Positions 32,008 to 44,294 of a stretch of DNA of 64,000 bases are shown here, piece by piece. Under the pieces are notes generated by a model, which saw only the letters and a list, made by a program, of their open reading frames with translations, ran no database searches and had not been told where the DNA came from. The stretch is from contig OX463846.1 of NCBI GenBank assembly GCA_949825065.1, positions 4,669,366-4,733,365 of the forward strand, read 5' to 3'. The stretch's first letter is position 1; each line of letters begins with the position of its first letter. The position numbers were made by a program, and so were the translations under genes. The DNA comes from Odontocerum albicorne (Eukaryota > Arthropoda > Insecta > Trichoptera > Odontoceridae).

Positions 32008-32261
32008 CGAAATGAGACGATAAGGTCTGTTTGTGGTATTGAAGACATAGTGAGGTGGGGAAGAAACAGAAGGCGCTTCTGGAGGGATCATGTGGACCGC
32101 ATGGAGGATATAAGACTGGCAAGAATCGCTAAGACTGAAAACCCTAACAGCAGGAGATTACCAGGAAGGCCGCCGAAAAGGTGGAAGGGCAGCTGGACAT
32201 CATCCTCCCAGGACAGCCCACCGTCACAAACAGGTCATACGACCTAAACCAAGAGGAAGAA
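32008..32261 (+). mobile_element. 5'-truncated LINE (AAG-tailed family) with target duplication
   Basis: It encodes RNETIRSVCGIEDIVRWGRN, then the same GRPPKRWK and SSQDSPPSQTGHTT end as the copy at 959-1390. It ends in AAGAGGAAGA. The 9-mer GAGACTTGC occurs at 32000-32008 and 32262-32270, flanking the element. This gives a complete insertion of about 254 bp. Confidence 0.8.
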
Positions 32262-32392
32262 GAGACTTGCAAAACCATGAATATCCAAATTGTTTAGTGA
32301 TGCCAAATGCAATCCTAAAATCCCACACATTTTATGTATATTCAAGGCTACTATTAATGGTAGCATAAAATATAGTGTCACCCGCTAATATA

Positions 32393-33490
32393 TTGTCGTC
32401 GTTGTTGGGGCTCGTAGTCGAGGATCCCCTCACTGCTCCAACGTCAATCTTGAACCGTTCTTCCACATCGATCATGTGAGAAAACAGCCCAATCCTAGAT
32501 CGCACTCCCTCCCGCAAATGTCACAGACATGTGGACCCTGCTGAGCCGCTTGGCCATGCTGAAGCATGTTCACAGCGCGCTGACTGTTTCTCACACATCT
32601 AGCTGCTGAGATGCCATCAGCCTAAGAACATATGGCTCTCCACCCCTCGCGGCCCTGAGCCACCTGCTCCCAGTCTTCAGGCATTCCGCACAAAATAAGC
32701 GACTCTCGCAGACTGTCCTTATAACGCTTTCTCTGCCCGCCAACTCTTTGCTTACCCACCACTTCCCCATACATGACGCGTTTTGGGAGTCTGTGATCAC
32801 CCATGTGTACGTAAAGTTAAGTACTTTCTCCAGTTGCACACCATTCACTTGAATGTTGGGTGATTGAAGCACCTCATTCTCTGCAGAACAAGCTAGCACC
32901 TGAGTTTTCTTCACATTTATTTCCAGGTCAAACATCTGATACACCTCTGTATAAACATTGTTGATCTCTCGAAGGTCTTCCTCTGAATGCGCAACAAGAG
33001 CGCAATCATATTGCAGCTCCGTGATGCATATGTGAACAACTCTCGTTTGGGCATGTAATCTACACAGATTATGTAGTCCCCCAACAGTCCTATATCTCAC
33101 CTCAATTCCTCTGACACAAAGTCGTCTGTCAACAACAAAAATAAAGGCTGTCATGTATCCATTAAATAGAGTTGGAGCCAGGACACCGGTGTTGGTATCA
33201 AAAGCCTTGGCCAAATCGACAAAAGCGGCAAACAGACTCTTGCCCTGCTCTCGACATTTCTCCTGCAGTTGCCTAATGGTAAATATCATGTCTACTGTAC
33301 TACAGAATGCATGAAACCCAGCCTGTGACTCTGGAGTGATCCTGTCCAAGACCCTAGTAGGCCTGTCCATGACAATTCTGCAGAATATTTTACCTGCAAC
33401 TAAAAGCAGTGCGATCCCCCTGTAGCTACCATAGTCCGACCTGTCTCCCTTTCGTTTGTATATATTTACAATCCGTGATTCACGGAAGGC
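32393..33490 (-). mobile_element. LINE RT fragment with internal deletion (LRWTGHV family)
   Basis: On the minus strand 33370-32830 contains RVLDRITPESQAGFHAFCST, VDMIFTIRQLQEKCREQGKS, AFVDLAKAFDTN and then TGVLAPTLFNGYM. Sequence between LAKAFD and GVLAPTLF, normally about 60 residues, is deleted. The usual A-D-D box is replaced by YDCALVAHSEEDL. Further on, KRVMYGEVVGKQRVGGQRKR and the 3' UTR to 32393 match 10461-10990. Confidence 0.75.
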
Positions 33491-33955
33491 ATCAGGAATG
33501 GTTCATGACTGCCAAATACAAGTATGAAGCAAACCGCTAATATACTATATAAATTTTCTAACAAAACACGTTTCTTTTAATCTTCTATTAGTAACATTTT
33601 TTTTCATTCGTATTGTACCCTTCAATATATTTGAATGGTCATTCATACATATTGAAAAATGTACCTGGAATACATTTACAACTAACCCAAATTGGATCCT
33701 TTTCTATATTTTGATAGTTATGTGTAGAATTATTTACTCCACAATTAGAACATAAGTGAAGAGAGGAACATATTGGTGTATAATGACCAAAACATAAGCA
33801 TCAGAAATATTGCATAATCAGGAATTTACTTTTTTCCACTGGAATAGAGTAAAAATGCAAAAAATACGACCAAAGAGTATTTTTATCTAAAATTTATGTA
33901 TTAGATAGTTGATTACTCTTAGTCAAGACACAACTGATTGATTACAACCAAATTA

Positions 33956-34176
33956 CAGTACCCGGCGGTAAGTAATACACATCGGGCTTAAGAAAGAGAC
34001 TGTCGGTCATAATCGGCTAACTTCGGCTTTATAGAGCGTCGTCTCTGTCATTCATACACGTGTTCCGTCGCGATACTGTTAGCGCATCGTGCGACAGAGA
34101 CGACGCTCTACAAAGCCGAAGTTAGCCGATAGTCTCTTTCTTAAGCCCGATGTGTATTACTTATCGCCGGGTACTG
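33956..34176. mobile_element. Palindromic MITE (CAGTA...TACTG family), copy 2
   Basis: A 221-bp foldback with termini CAGTACCCGGCGGTAAGTAA and its near complement. The centre holds a further inverted pair (GTCTCTGTC... and ...GACAGAGAC). It is the same family as 3648-3884. Nothing recognised between 34180 and 35518 upstream of NDUFB2 apart from presumed promoter sequence. Confidence 0.8.
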
Positions 34177-35518
34177 AACAAACCCTTTTCTTAGCAAAAC
34201 ATTTACAGCTGAAAAATAAAAAATACTACACTTTAGTCATTGTTGTAGCATCAGTTTACAATTTTACGTAATTATTTAATAAGAAAATTTCCCGAAATAT
34301 TGTTTTACTTATATTTTTTTGACTATTGACAGTGTTGAAAAATGCCTGATTCAATTCAGCAAAAATCAACAGACCAATATTTTAACAGAAATATAAAACA
34401 ATTAGTATGAACAAAAGTTGATCCTTTGTGTAATTATTAAATATATGAAGTGCTGGGATTTGGGCTGACCCAGATGGAGATATTATATGGTCTCCCTGAT
34501 TGCCTGATGCAACAACTTGAGTGATGATGAGTTTTATTATCAGGGATGTCTCAGAAATCAGCTGCCTATTAGGATAAATACTATAAGTGCTACCTCAAGC
34601 AATAAGTAGTCCACATTCATTACAGTAATCAAGTTGACATTATTGCTATACATCCTATTGCAGTAATAAAATTGAAAAACAACTAACCAATTTACCAGAG
34701 TCCTGATCTCATTCACTGAAATATACCTCATTTTTTACTTATATGCATTTTGTCCTATGTTTATCTATGGATCTAAATTGAATATTGCATCCACCTTTTT
34801 ATGAATCAATCAGTGAATATTTTCCATAGAAAACCAAGAATCAGTTTTTTTTAAAACATGAGAATTAAAGAAATAATCTAGATCAAATTAATTTAATTTT
34901 CCCGATTAAATTAAATTGAAAGTTGAATTGGCGAGAATGTTTCTTGGCTTTATGCTTCTAATTTTTATATTTCTAAACGAATATCCACCAAACTTTGCTT
35001 ATACCTAACTTACTTAATGGTTTAAATTCTTGTTAAGTCAAATAACGTCCCATGTTTGATGGCTAGTGAAAGTTTTTTCAAAGGTCAAATACATCCTATT
35101 TTTTCTACAAAATTACTATATATCTGCTGAATTACGAAAAGTTATATAAAATAAACTTATACATCTACGTACACAGGTTTCTATCGTTAAAAAGATGCAC
35201 GGATTATCTTTCTCGGTCACAAAGGATAAATCAATAAAACTACTTACTCTTTGTAAATTACAGTGTTGTTAAAAATGACATCTCTGTTCTCCAGAAAGTA
35301 AATCGTCTCTAATGTCGTACGAAGTTCGTATCTTGAACTCAGCCGTATTGTCCTATTCGGAAGCTTTAAAAACAGTAATAGAACTACAACTTTAAACTGT
35401 TAGTAAAAAATCTCATCCAGTAATATTTTTAACACTTATCTCTGGCAACACTGTTCGGACTTTTTTGGAGCCGTCAAGTGTCAAAATTTTATTCGTCGAT
35501 TTTATTTAAAAGTTCAAA

Positions 35519-35607
35519 ATGCCAAGTTTGCGACTACCAATGCTTCGTCATGTAATTCGACAAATAAATACTGCTTCAAAAAATGGAGTTCAAGTGAGAA
35601 ATCACGG
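35519..35607 (+). CDS. NDUFB2: NDUFB2, complex I AGGG subunit, exon 1
   Basis: The ATG at 35519 begins MPSLRLPMLRHVIRQINTAS and the exon ends KNGVQVRNH plus two bases before the donor GTAAGC at 35608. The N-terminus is basic and lacks acidic residues, as expected of a mitochondrial targeting segment. No in-frame ATG lies close upstream. NDUFB2 is an accessory single-pass subunit of the membrane arm of NADH:ubiquinone oxidoreductase. Confidence 0.88.
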
Positions 35608-36110
35608 GTAAGCAATTCAAAAAAGAAATTTCGTTTTAAGGTTAAGTTGGTCTTACGTCATTATTATTTTTTTTAATCCGATTATTTATGATTAAAAACT
35701 TAATACTTTAGCCTCATATTTATTTTGCCAGTAACTTATTTTAGTTTTTCGTATTTTAATAAAGGCAAATAAAAAAATTACAAAATAAATTTGATAATAT
35801 TTTTTTGGTTAGGACAATTAAACCTGTTGAGAGTGCTTTGTGACGTACAATTACTTGATACCCCCGAATGTAGAATTAAATACAACCAGCAAGTAACCTA
35901 TTTGTTCGCCGTATCTAAAATTGACTATAAAAAGTAAATTTAAAAAATAAATGTTTCTTGTTTATTTGGGTTTTCTTGGATTGCTACTCGACTAGAATGC
36001 TTATTCTGTATGATCTAAAGTATCCAGCTCATCTAAAGATGTTGGATCTGAACAAATTATTTTGCAGATGTTCAAAATATTCATTTCATAATTACGAAGA
36101 ATCCGTTATT

Positions 36111-36762
36111 GACATCAATAATTTGTTAATTCCGTCAACCAATGCATGCATTTAGACCAGGGCTTCTTAAACTTTTTTCATTCACGACCCCATTTATGAT
36201 TGCGAGTTTCCTGGCGACCCCATATAAATATAAAGCGACCCCATAAAAAAACAAAGAAGTTGTTCATAACCCTTACAATTTTGAAATGTAAAGCCAAATT
36301 GAAGAAAAGACTCATCATATTTTCTTTTTCGCACATTAGATGCCTGTTTTTCAATACTTTGTCCTACCTGAGGAGAGTTTGTAGCATTATCATCTGCGTC
36401 ATTACCATTCTTATTTAAGTTCAGCCATTTATCTATGGCCAAAAATTATTTTGATCCTAAAATCCTATTTAAATATTTGACATTAAAATCTCTCGCGACC
36501 CCAGAATTTTGCTACGCGACCCCATTTTGGGTCGCGACCCATAGTTTAAGAAGGCCTGATTTAGACAGTGCTACATCTTTAGTATTTGATAAAACAAATT
36601 GACATCAATAATTTGTTGATTCAGTCAACCAGTGCATGCATTTAGACAGTGCTACATCTTTAGTATTTGATAAAACAAATTGACATCAATAATTTGTTGA
36701 TTCAGTCAACCAGTGCATGCATTTAGACAGTGCTACATCTTTAGTATTTGATAAAACAAATT
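36111..36762. repeat. 81-bp tandem repeat, 3 copies, first copy split by a hAT MITE
   Basis: GACATCAATAATTTGTTGAT starts units at 36111 (interrupted), 36601 and 36682. Unit 1 without the MITE and one target duplication is also 81 bp. Units 2 and 3 are identical by eye, and unit 1 differs at a few bases, so it is the older template. Confidence 0.92.
36158..36558. mobile_element. hAT MITE with perfect 8-bp duplication, NDUFB2 intron 1
   Basis: A 401-bp element with termini CAGGGCTTCTTAAAC and GTTTAAGAAGGCCTG, flanked by ATTTAGAC on both sides (36150-36157, 36559-36566). GACCCC-rich segments lie near both ends. There is no transposase. Confidence 0.9.
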
Positions 36763-36884
36763 ACAAAGTGCTATATTTGTATAGATGGCGCCCCTAGGCA
36801 GTTTACAACTTGCGTCTCCCCTCAACAATGTGATTAAAAAAATGTTTATGCTTTCTGTATCGGATGTTGACCTTGAATGATGTA

Positions 36885-37340
36885 CAGTAGAGTGCTGATT
36901 ATCCGGGGTTCAATTATCCGTAAGTTGCATTAACCGTGGTCCTCTGTAGTACAATTTTTTTTTAATAATCCTCAAAAAAAATCTATTTTTTAACCAATAT
37001 CCACATTTATAAATTACAAAGCAAGGACCTCAACTGTTTTAAAATCTATGGTTTACATTATACCAATTGACTAACGCTAGTAAATTGGTGGTGTTTCCCC
37101 ATGTCCACATCGACATGGAAATATGTGGATCCGGGGTTTCCCAATATAATACTGGCTTCGCAGTATGATACTGGCGTTTAACGGTTGTATCTGTCAAAAA
37201 TTGAGAAAGTTTTTATGTATTGCATAGCAAAATTTATCTAACATTTCAACTCTTAAAATGTTAATTAGGATTAACTGTGATTTTTCAATTATCCGGGCTC
37301 GAGTGTTCCCCAATCACCACGGATAATCGGTGCCCTGCTG
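36885..37340. mobile_element. pogo/Tigger-like MITE, TA-flanked, NDUFB2 intron 1
   Basis: A 456-bp element between TA dinucleotides (36883-36884, 37341-37342). The termini are CAGTAGAGTGCTGATTATCC and the complement CAGCAGGGCACCGATTATCC. Such CAG...GATTATCCG ends are typical of pogo/Tigger-type elements. A deleted relative is at 16153-16230. Confidence 0.75.
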
Positions 37341-38448
37341 TATTTTGCGCCACACAACTGATCACCATGTCTTGCTTTCTTCGCCACAAATGCATCTACG
37401 ATGTTATTGAAGTCCATATTGACTGTTATGTCTGACAATAGTATGGCTTTTATGGGTAGTATGTAGTATGGATATCATTAGGTAATGGTTTGCCGGAGCC
37501 ATGCGCTGATTTCATGTACATATATCATATCCTGTGTCGGCCAATCTATCAGTTGATAAGGATTTTGTTTTGAAATATTTTCTGTTATTTTTATAACCTG
37601 TTTATGAATATTTGGGCACCCCCTTTGACTTGGCGCCCCTATCTAAATGCCTAGGTTTGCCTGTTACTAAACACGGCTCTGCATTAGGGAGATGCTCTTC
37701 TATCGCTTTTAGCAATGAAAATTATTAACAATGTTTCTCGATCCATTTATTTATATCAGAATAAAATCTTAATATGTTGTTACTTGGACACTATTCATAA
37801 ATGTTAACTATTTTTCTAAAAAAATAAACAGTAGCTATCAATAAAAAACAAATGTATAATGGATTGAATAGATAATATATTAAATATTCGGTCTTAAAGC
37901 AGGTATTGTATTCACTGTATTCCTGCAGGTTTATTAACATGCTTCAATTTATGTTTGGCCGCCAACCTAAAAGACATTAAGGTCTATATATGAAAAAACC
38001 AGGCTAGGACGCTTGGAACATGATCGCAAATTTAACCTTAAGCTATTGGATGGAAAAAAGCATTCCATTTCATTTGAAAATAGATAAATTACAATCTCCA
38101 TGGTAAATTTTCATATTAAATTTCATATAAAAACACATATTGGATGTGTAAGTATTTTAACTGACAACCTGCTCATAAAGTCAGCAATTTAACCACAGTC
38201 CGTCTTAGTTTTGTAATTCAATTTCTTAGCTCATCTCTCTCAGGCGCTTTGTGTTTGCACTTAATCAAACAATTGTGAGAAATTATTTACCATTTGCTTT
38301 CATGATAATATACTCATTTCCATTAGATCATTTTCCTGCCAGGGTAGGTACAGGACAGATCAATTTTTCCCTCGTATATTTTACTTCTAAGTTTATAAGT
38401 ATAAAGCTCCTGATAATTGTTTTATGAAATATATTGTATACTTTTTAG

Positions 38449-38575
38449 GTCTTGGGCTTATAGAGTAGCTCCCCCACCACCTTCCAAAAAGGCCTTGATT
38501 ATTGCAGAAACCATGGGCGCTATCGCCTGGTGGTGGATATTGTGGCATATGTGGACTGAGCCTGGACATGTCATC
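38449..38575 (+). CDS. NDUFB2: NDUFB2, exon 2
   Basis: The acceptor TTTTTAG ends at 38448 and the donor GTAAGT starts at 38576. The exon completes the glycine codon and encodes SWAYRVAPPPPSKKALIIAE, TMGAIAWWWILWHMWTEPGH and VI. The WWW and WHMWTEPGH cluster with the preceding hydrophobic run is the hallmark of NDUFB2, containing the single membrane segment. Phase 0 at the 3' end. Confidence 0.93.
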
Positions 38576-38993
38576 GTAAGTAAATGAGAAATATTATTTA
38601 TAACTTTCACGGTAGTCCCATAAGAAATGCAAGTTTTCAAACAATAAAAGCCCCATCACTTTTTCAATATACTTATTTAGTGAAAAACTTGTTGCAAAGG
38701 GAAGCAAGGTCAATAATGGTGCACTTTTTTGTTAATAAATCAATTCCAAAAATTGTAGTGCCCAATAGTGGGTTAATTAATGCCCACCTTGATGTATAAA
38801 AGTGAACCTTGGAGATTCAAGGTAAATATGTACCTTGCAGAAAAACACCTGTTAAACATCAAACTGGACAGGGTCAGGGATGAAAAGGTTATAACTGAAC
38901 AATTGTTAATTAAAGACAGGTGTTAGAAGTAGAATTAAAAGAAAACCTAAGAAGGTGTCGACACATAGAATTAAAATTTTTATCGCAACTTAA

Positions 38994-39300
38994 CACGTTG
39001 ATCGCCGTGTCCGCCACCGAGGTATTCCAATTGGGCCGTGTCGGCCACCGGTGGCTGACACGGCATACCTAACTTCAGAGTGTCATTCTGTCCGTCGGCT
39101 ACGCGCTCTGTATTAAACTACTATTAAAACTTGGCCGACATGGCCCTTCTCTATCTTACTACGATATGGCCTTAAGATATCTTCATGGTTCTAAAAGATA
39201 TACTCATGAATGTGATAGGTAGGTTATATTAAATTAAAACCCTAAAAACGTAAAAACATTTTTTGGACATTTTACGAAAATCCTATTGGCGATCAATGTG
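38994..39300. mobile_element. piggyBac-like MITE (family 2), copy 1, NDUFB2 intron 2
   Basis: A 307-bp element between TTAA at 38990-38993 and 39301-39304. The ends are CACGTTGATCGCC and the complement CACATTGATCGCC. It carries a palindromic GCCACCGGTGGC. It is very similar to 61683-62002, which has an extra GTCCGACACC-containing segment near its left end. Confidence 0.85.
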
Positions 39301-39839
39301 TTAAGAATCATTTTGATGTTCAGAAACTCTTCTTTTCATGGCACTGGGCTACCTTAAGTCGGTCAAGTGTGTAGATAGAGATTTAGTTGAATTTAAAGTT
39401 TTTACCACTTTCCATCTAAGAATACAATCCTCTCCCAACTTCTGACTCATAAAATCGTGAATCTGCAGACTTGTGCACAGTACGCCCTCATGTGCCATCT
39501 TACCAACACAATCTCAGGTGTCATAAAAATTGGATTTCTTTAGATTCTTATTCACTTTAATTTTAAATGGTTTCAAACACTTTTTAATATTAAAATCAAC
39601 GTATTTCTATTACACTTTTATTTTTCATCATAGTTCCTCTCCTCTTATGACTATCTTAATATTTGAGGAAGCAGATCTGAACAAAGATGTAGCGCTAAAA
39701 TGTAACCACTCCCAGAAGTATCTCAGTCAGGAGATACACTGCTTCTTGCACTTTGTTTACTCTGAGTTCTCTCCTACAATATCACTCGAAGGATCTCATA
39801 TTTTTCTTTGCATTATACTCGTATATTCGTAGGGTACTT

Positions 39840-40160
39840 ATGTATCTTTATTCATCTGTTTAGAAATGCCATTATTTACCAGTATGACTTGGTCAACTCA
39901 TGAACCTCCCAATGTTTTTCGATAGCACCACATTTCATAAACTTCTAGTTTCCTATGCGGTGCCATGAGTGAGCATCCATGCTTCAGTAGCATAGAAATA
40001 TAGAGATTAAGTAGTACTGCAAATCTGCATACACAAGTCAAGATCAAAATTCTTGTAGAGTTCCTGCAATTTAAAGAAACATCTCCACTCTGCTTTGATG
40101 CCTTGATGCTGGTCCAATTTGACTAGCACCCCAGATATTTATACTGTTTAACTTATTCAA
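39840..40160 (-). mobile_element. LINE fragment (FFGHIARR family)
   Basis: The minus strand near 39950-39880 reads EMWCYRKTLGGS with VDQVILVNNG, a degraded version of the RT C-terminal region EMWCYRRxLxISWVDxV. No intact frame remains. Confidence 0.45.
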
Positions 40161-40289
40161 CAATTTCATATGGTGCTCTGTCTGCAGATTTGTATTACTT
40201 TTGATAAGAAATATCCATTTTCAAGTATTTTGCATTATAAGTTGAATTAATTAACCCTGTCAATTAATATTTGTTGACATTGTTAACTC

Positions 40290-40540
40290 TCCGATTCTTT
40301 GGGTTCATTGCTTGTGGCCAAGGAGACAGTTTGGGTAAGTTTATGGTTATTGGAGGCATGGAAGGACGACACACAATAGGAAGAATCCCATTGCGTTGGA
40401 CTGACCAAGTGAGAGACACAGCTGGCTTAACAACTGCTCTTCGAGCCACGGAGTGTAGGAATGGATAAAGAGGGGGTCATTGGAGGCTGTCATGGGAGTC
40501 ACGATGCTCAGTCATGAGCTACACGATAGGGTGGATGGCT
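40290..40540 (+). mobile_element. LINE fragment (FFGHIARR family), NDUFB2 intron 2
   Basis: The frame 40271-40468 reads FFGFIACGQGDSLGKFMVIG, GMEGRHTIGRIPLRWTDQVR and DTAGLTTALRATE. This is the terminal part of an RT-encoding ORF, in sense with the host gene. Confidence 0.6.
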
Positions 40541-40741
40541 TCGTCAATTATGTACCAAAAGCATAATATAGCATCTTTTAAAAAATCTCAACTTGTGAAA
40601 CATCATTATCAGACAGTCACTTATCAGATATATAGTACAAAGAAATATTTTCTAAAAGCAAAAGTTTAATTTGGTTTTCCATAAAACAAACATTTTGTCT
40701 GACTAATGAAAGATTTTCTCTATTTTGTTTTCTGTTTTCAG

Positions 40742-40834
40742 GGAGAATGGCCCATCATAGAACCATCTCAATGGACTGATGCAGAACTAGGAATCCCACC
40801 AGACTCTGAAGGCCCAGCCCCAAGAATAAATTAA
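40742..40834 (+). CDS. NDUFB2: NDUFB2, exon 3 (terminal)
   Basis: The acceptor TGTTTTCAG ends at 40741. The exon encodes GEWPIIEPSQWTDAELGIPP, DSEGPAPRIN and TAA at 40832-40834. GEWP...P..WTDAELGIPPD is strongly conserved in NDUFB2. The spliced protein is 102 aa, close to the usual length of about 100-105. This is the best supported gene in the window. Confidence 0.93.
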   Translation, partial: GEWPIIEPSQWTDAELGIPPDSEGPAPRIN

Positions 40835-40861
40835 CTCATTATAGTGTAAATATTGTATTGT

Positions 40862-40867
40862 AATAAA
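40862..40867 (+). promoter_or_regulatory. Poly(A) signal of NDUFB2
   Basis: AATAAA 28 bases after the stop codon, giving a very short 3' UTR. This is common for small mitochondrial-subunit genes. Confidence 0.6.
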
Positions 40868-41245
40868 TAGCTTGAAATCAAAATCTAGTTTTAATATTGT
40901 CAATGAAACAAAACTATCATAGTTCTTCTAGTGCCACATCAGCAGTAGCGACTGGTGCTAAAAAATATTGGTAATTCCCTAAATTACATATTACAAACGA
41001 ATGTATTGCTTTTCTTACCTTCTGCAGAGGTCTATCCTGCATTATTTGTGTCTTGATGCTTTTTCACAGTAAGCCCAAATAAAAATTCAACCTTTCCTGA
41101 TTCTTGTTTTTAAAAAAACATTTTATTCTCTTAAAAGTTGAAAAGCGCCTTTAACTCTCCACTGACATCACGGCATTGTATGTATTATATTAAAAAGTTT
41201 TACACCTTCAGAAAACTATTTTAATAAGTCGCTTTTGTATAAAAT

Positions 41246-41790
41246 TTATTTAGCATTCGAAAATTCACCCCAGCTTTGTATTGAGTGTAGTTCTTTTTTC
41301 AACATTGTTGCGACTTCAATGCTGAGGAACGTGACCCACACAGATTGATGAAAGTTGTGCGCATTCTTATCTAGTCCTCTTAGCAATCTGCTGTCTGAAG
41401 AACCTGTGGCAAAAGTATAGTTGATATACCTTCGCTCCAGGGGATAGTTAGACCTACCTTCGCTCGTGTTACCCTCCACATCACTAATGACTGGGAGTCT
41501 CTCTATGCCCTCCGTGTATGAAATACGATCAAAGAAATTAAGAATGCGACGAGTGTACGATCCCGGAAGCTTCTCTGAGATATTGAGTTCTTTCAAAATA
41601 GAGGCATTTGTTCGTCATTCTAGTCTCCTCTCGACACATCTCGTCTTTTTAGATATGGTACTGGAGACGATTTATCCTTAGATCTTTCTCTGGTCTTTGT
41701 TGTCCAAGTTTCTGAAGCATACAGGAATATCGAGAAAATTAAGGTTTTAACAAAACACAATTTTACTCTTTGAGAGGTCTGTTTTCCTTC
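41246..41790 (-). mobile_element. LINE fragment (FFGHIARR family)
   Basis: The minus strand first reads IFLYASETWTTKTRERS (near 41740), the conserved YGSETW block. Then ELNISEKLPGSYTRRILNFF (41590-41530) and a further open stretch to 41246. There are frameshifts between blocks. Confidence 0.55.
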
Positions 41791-42166
41791 AGATCAGCCT
41801 CAACATAAACAAAATCATGTATAATCTCCAAATCTTATGAATGCTTTAATTTTATTTTGCTGTTTCGGCCAATGGCTAAGATTTTTGTTTTTGATTTATT
41901 AATTTTGAGTAAGCAATATGGACATTTCATTTCAACTTAAATGGATTCAATAAGTTTGTAATTTGTTTTATTAAACACTGTTTATTCCAAAAACCTCAAC
42001 AATGTTTAACTATTGCCTTAACTATAAATAAAATATAATAGATTCAATAAGTCATACGTTTTTGCAACTTGAATCTGAATTGGGTAATTTTAATGTATAA
42101 AACAGAAAACTTGTCACTATAGAATAACTGTGATAAGATTAGATATACCCAGGCTTAGAAAATATT

Positions 42167-43750
42167 GGGTCTTTCAAATTGAGTGGTTATTTAAATTCTT
42201 GGATAAAACACAGATGGCGTCGTGAACTTGCCTGGGTCTTGTGACATTTGAGAAGTGTAATGTATGGCATTAATAATAATGAAGTCGTATACAATACAAC
42301 AACGCGTTCAAGTGTTCAATTATTTTACGTATTGTAATCTCCGGAAACCAGGGCTGTGGAGTCGCTTAAAAAAAAAGCACGACTCCGACTCCTATATTTA
42401 CCAACAATACGACTACGACTCCACAGCTCCGACTCCACGACTCCGACTCCACAACTCCGACTCAAAAAAGCTCAATTTTAGCAGGTTGTTTCCTACCTTT
42501 GCATATAGCCATTTTTTTCATGTTATAGGGATAAAAATAAAACAAGATCAAACTTTAATAATTATTTATTAGAATTTATTCTTAAAAACAACATTGCTTC
42601 TATTAAATATGTATTCGTAGAGGCTCTCAAATCAGAATTGAGAATTTTAAGAGCGGAAAATATCCGCTCTACGGATACTTGGGTTGGGGGTAATGCTGTA
42701 ACGATCAATGCTGAATCTTTTACGATTTATAGATACCGCTGTATTGCCATTTCAACATTTAACTTATAAGTTCGATCAATTTTTTCCATTATTTTCAATG
42801 CATCATAAAATTCAATTTTAAATTTTGAAATAGAGTCTCCATCTATATTGGGTCTGTGATTCAAACGAGGACGTTTTAGTTTATCTTGTTCATTGAGATA
42901 TTTTTCTAAATCGTCTTCAGATTCAGCGGTGTCGGATGAAGATGATGATACTTGGTGTACGCTGCCTGCTGTCGTCTCTTTTTCTAGTCGAAGGCCTTTC
43001 ATACGAACGGTTAATTCAAACAGAGCGTTTTTCGCTCTATTTATTTGTTCTTCCGTCAATATGGATCGAACCATGGGGTTAACATAGATCCCAGCCAACA
43101 GGATTTTCTTTCGACGTGAGAAAGAAGGAGACTAACGCATTTTCGTAGACTTTATGCATTAAATGGATCTCGGTGATTCACCATATCAGCGCGACTTGCG
43201 CCTGCAAGTTTAATATTCGTGCACAATACACATTCATTATAATAATTTAAAAAAAATTGTATTTTAAATTTTAACGAAAAATTTGTCGGAGTCGCTCGTT
43301 TTTTACGACTCCTACTCCGACTCCGACTCCGGCCCAAACACCGCGACTCCGACTCCAACTCCGACTCCACAGCCCTGCCGGAAACGGTGATGTAAATTGG
43401 CCACCAACATCATGTGATCTGACACCGTTGGACTATTTTCTCTGGAGTTACGTGAAAATCCAGGTTTGTAAGAATGACCCCCAATCAATTCCTGAGCTGA
43501 CTGATGAAATTATTCGCGTTATTGGTGAGATAACCGCAATTATGCCAAAATGTCATCGAAAATGTGGACAAAAGAGTGGACATCTGTGGAGCTGCAAGAG
43601 GTTGACATTTGGTGGATATTGTTTTTTGTGTTTCAATGTCATACATTATACTTCAATGACCAACAAAAAGTTTTTTGAAATCAAACCAAATTGTTTTATT
43701 CAAGAATTTAAAAAAAATTTAATAAAAAAACCGCTCAATTTGAAAGACCC
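42167..43750 (+). mobile_element. Tc1/mariner-superfamily element split by a hAT element
   Basis: The ends GGGTCTTTCAAATTGAG (42167) and its complement at 43734-43750 are matching inverted repeats with TA adjacent on the right. After the hAT insertion, GDVNWPPTSCDLTPLDYFLW followed by SYVKIQVCKNDPQSIPELTD is the transposase region with the last catalytic D (PLDYFLW). Without the hAT element the remnant would be about 550 bp, so the catalytic core upstream is also deleted. Confidence 0.72.
42349..43377 (-). mobile_element. hAT element with degenerate transposase C-terminus
   Basis: Termini CAGGGCTGTGGAGTCG and CGACTCCACAGCCCTG, with perfect target duplication CCGGAAAC (42341-42348, 43378-43385). 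The minus frame 43098-42727 reads through one in-frame TAA into IVKDSALIVTALPPTQVSVE, RIFSALKILNSDLRAST and a stop near 42555, the hAT dimerisation domain. The N-terminal half is missing. Confidence 0.87.
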
Positions 43751-44294
43751 TATACAAGTATAACCATGAAGCCAAAATAGAAAGAAGACAAAGACTAACT
43801 TGTGGAGCACAAGGAAAGTTATCACATCTTTAAATCTCAACATTCCCGCAACATCTAAAGAAGCAATTGTATGATTCGTGAATTTTCCTGTTCTTATGGT
43901 ATGGAAACCACGGCATTTACGATGAATACTGTGCAGAAGTTGGTCTTGAAACAGAGCTGTGAAAAAGATGATACTGACCATCTCATTAAGGTATTGATAA
44001 CAAATGACTGGACAATACAGCAAACCCATGTGACAAGATGTAATTGAAAGAATCCGTTATCAGAAGTGGAACCGAGCGGGGCACATCAATGTTCTGATGA
44101 TAGATGGACCACAAAGACCTGCAATTGGAAACCCAGGACTGACTAAAGAAGTGTGGGCAAACCACAAGCAAGATGATCTGATGATATTGAACAGCAGCCA
44201 TGCAGAATTGAAATTGAGATGCATTATACAGATGTCTCAGTAGAGTCACATGTTCGCATATGAAAGATGACTGATTCAATTGGTTGTCACTCAG

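Noticed and set aside
41246..41596. 116-codon minus frame as a host gene
   Set aside because: Upstream SETWTTK and internal RRILNFF residues identify it as a degraded LINE C-terminus.
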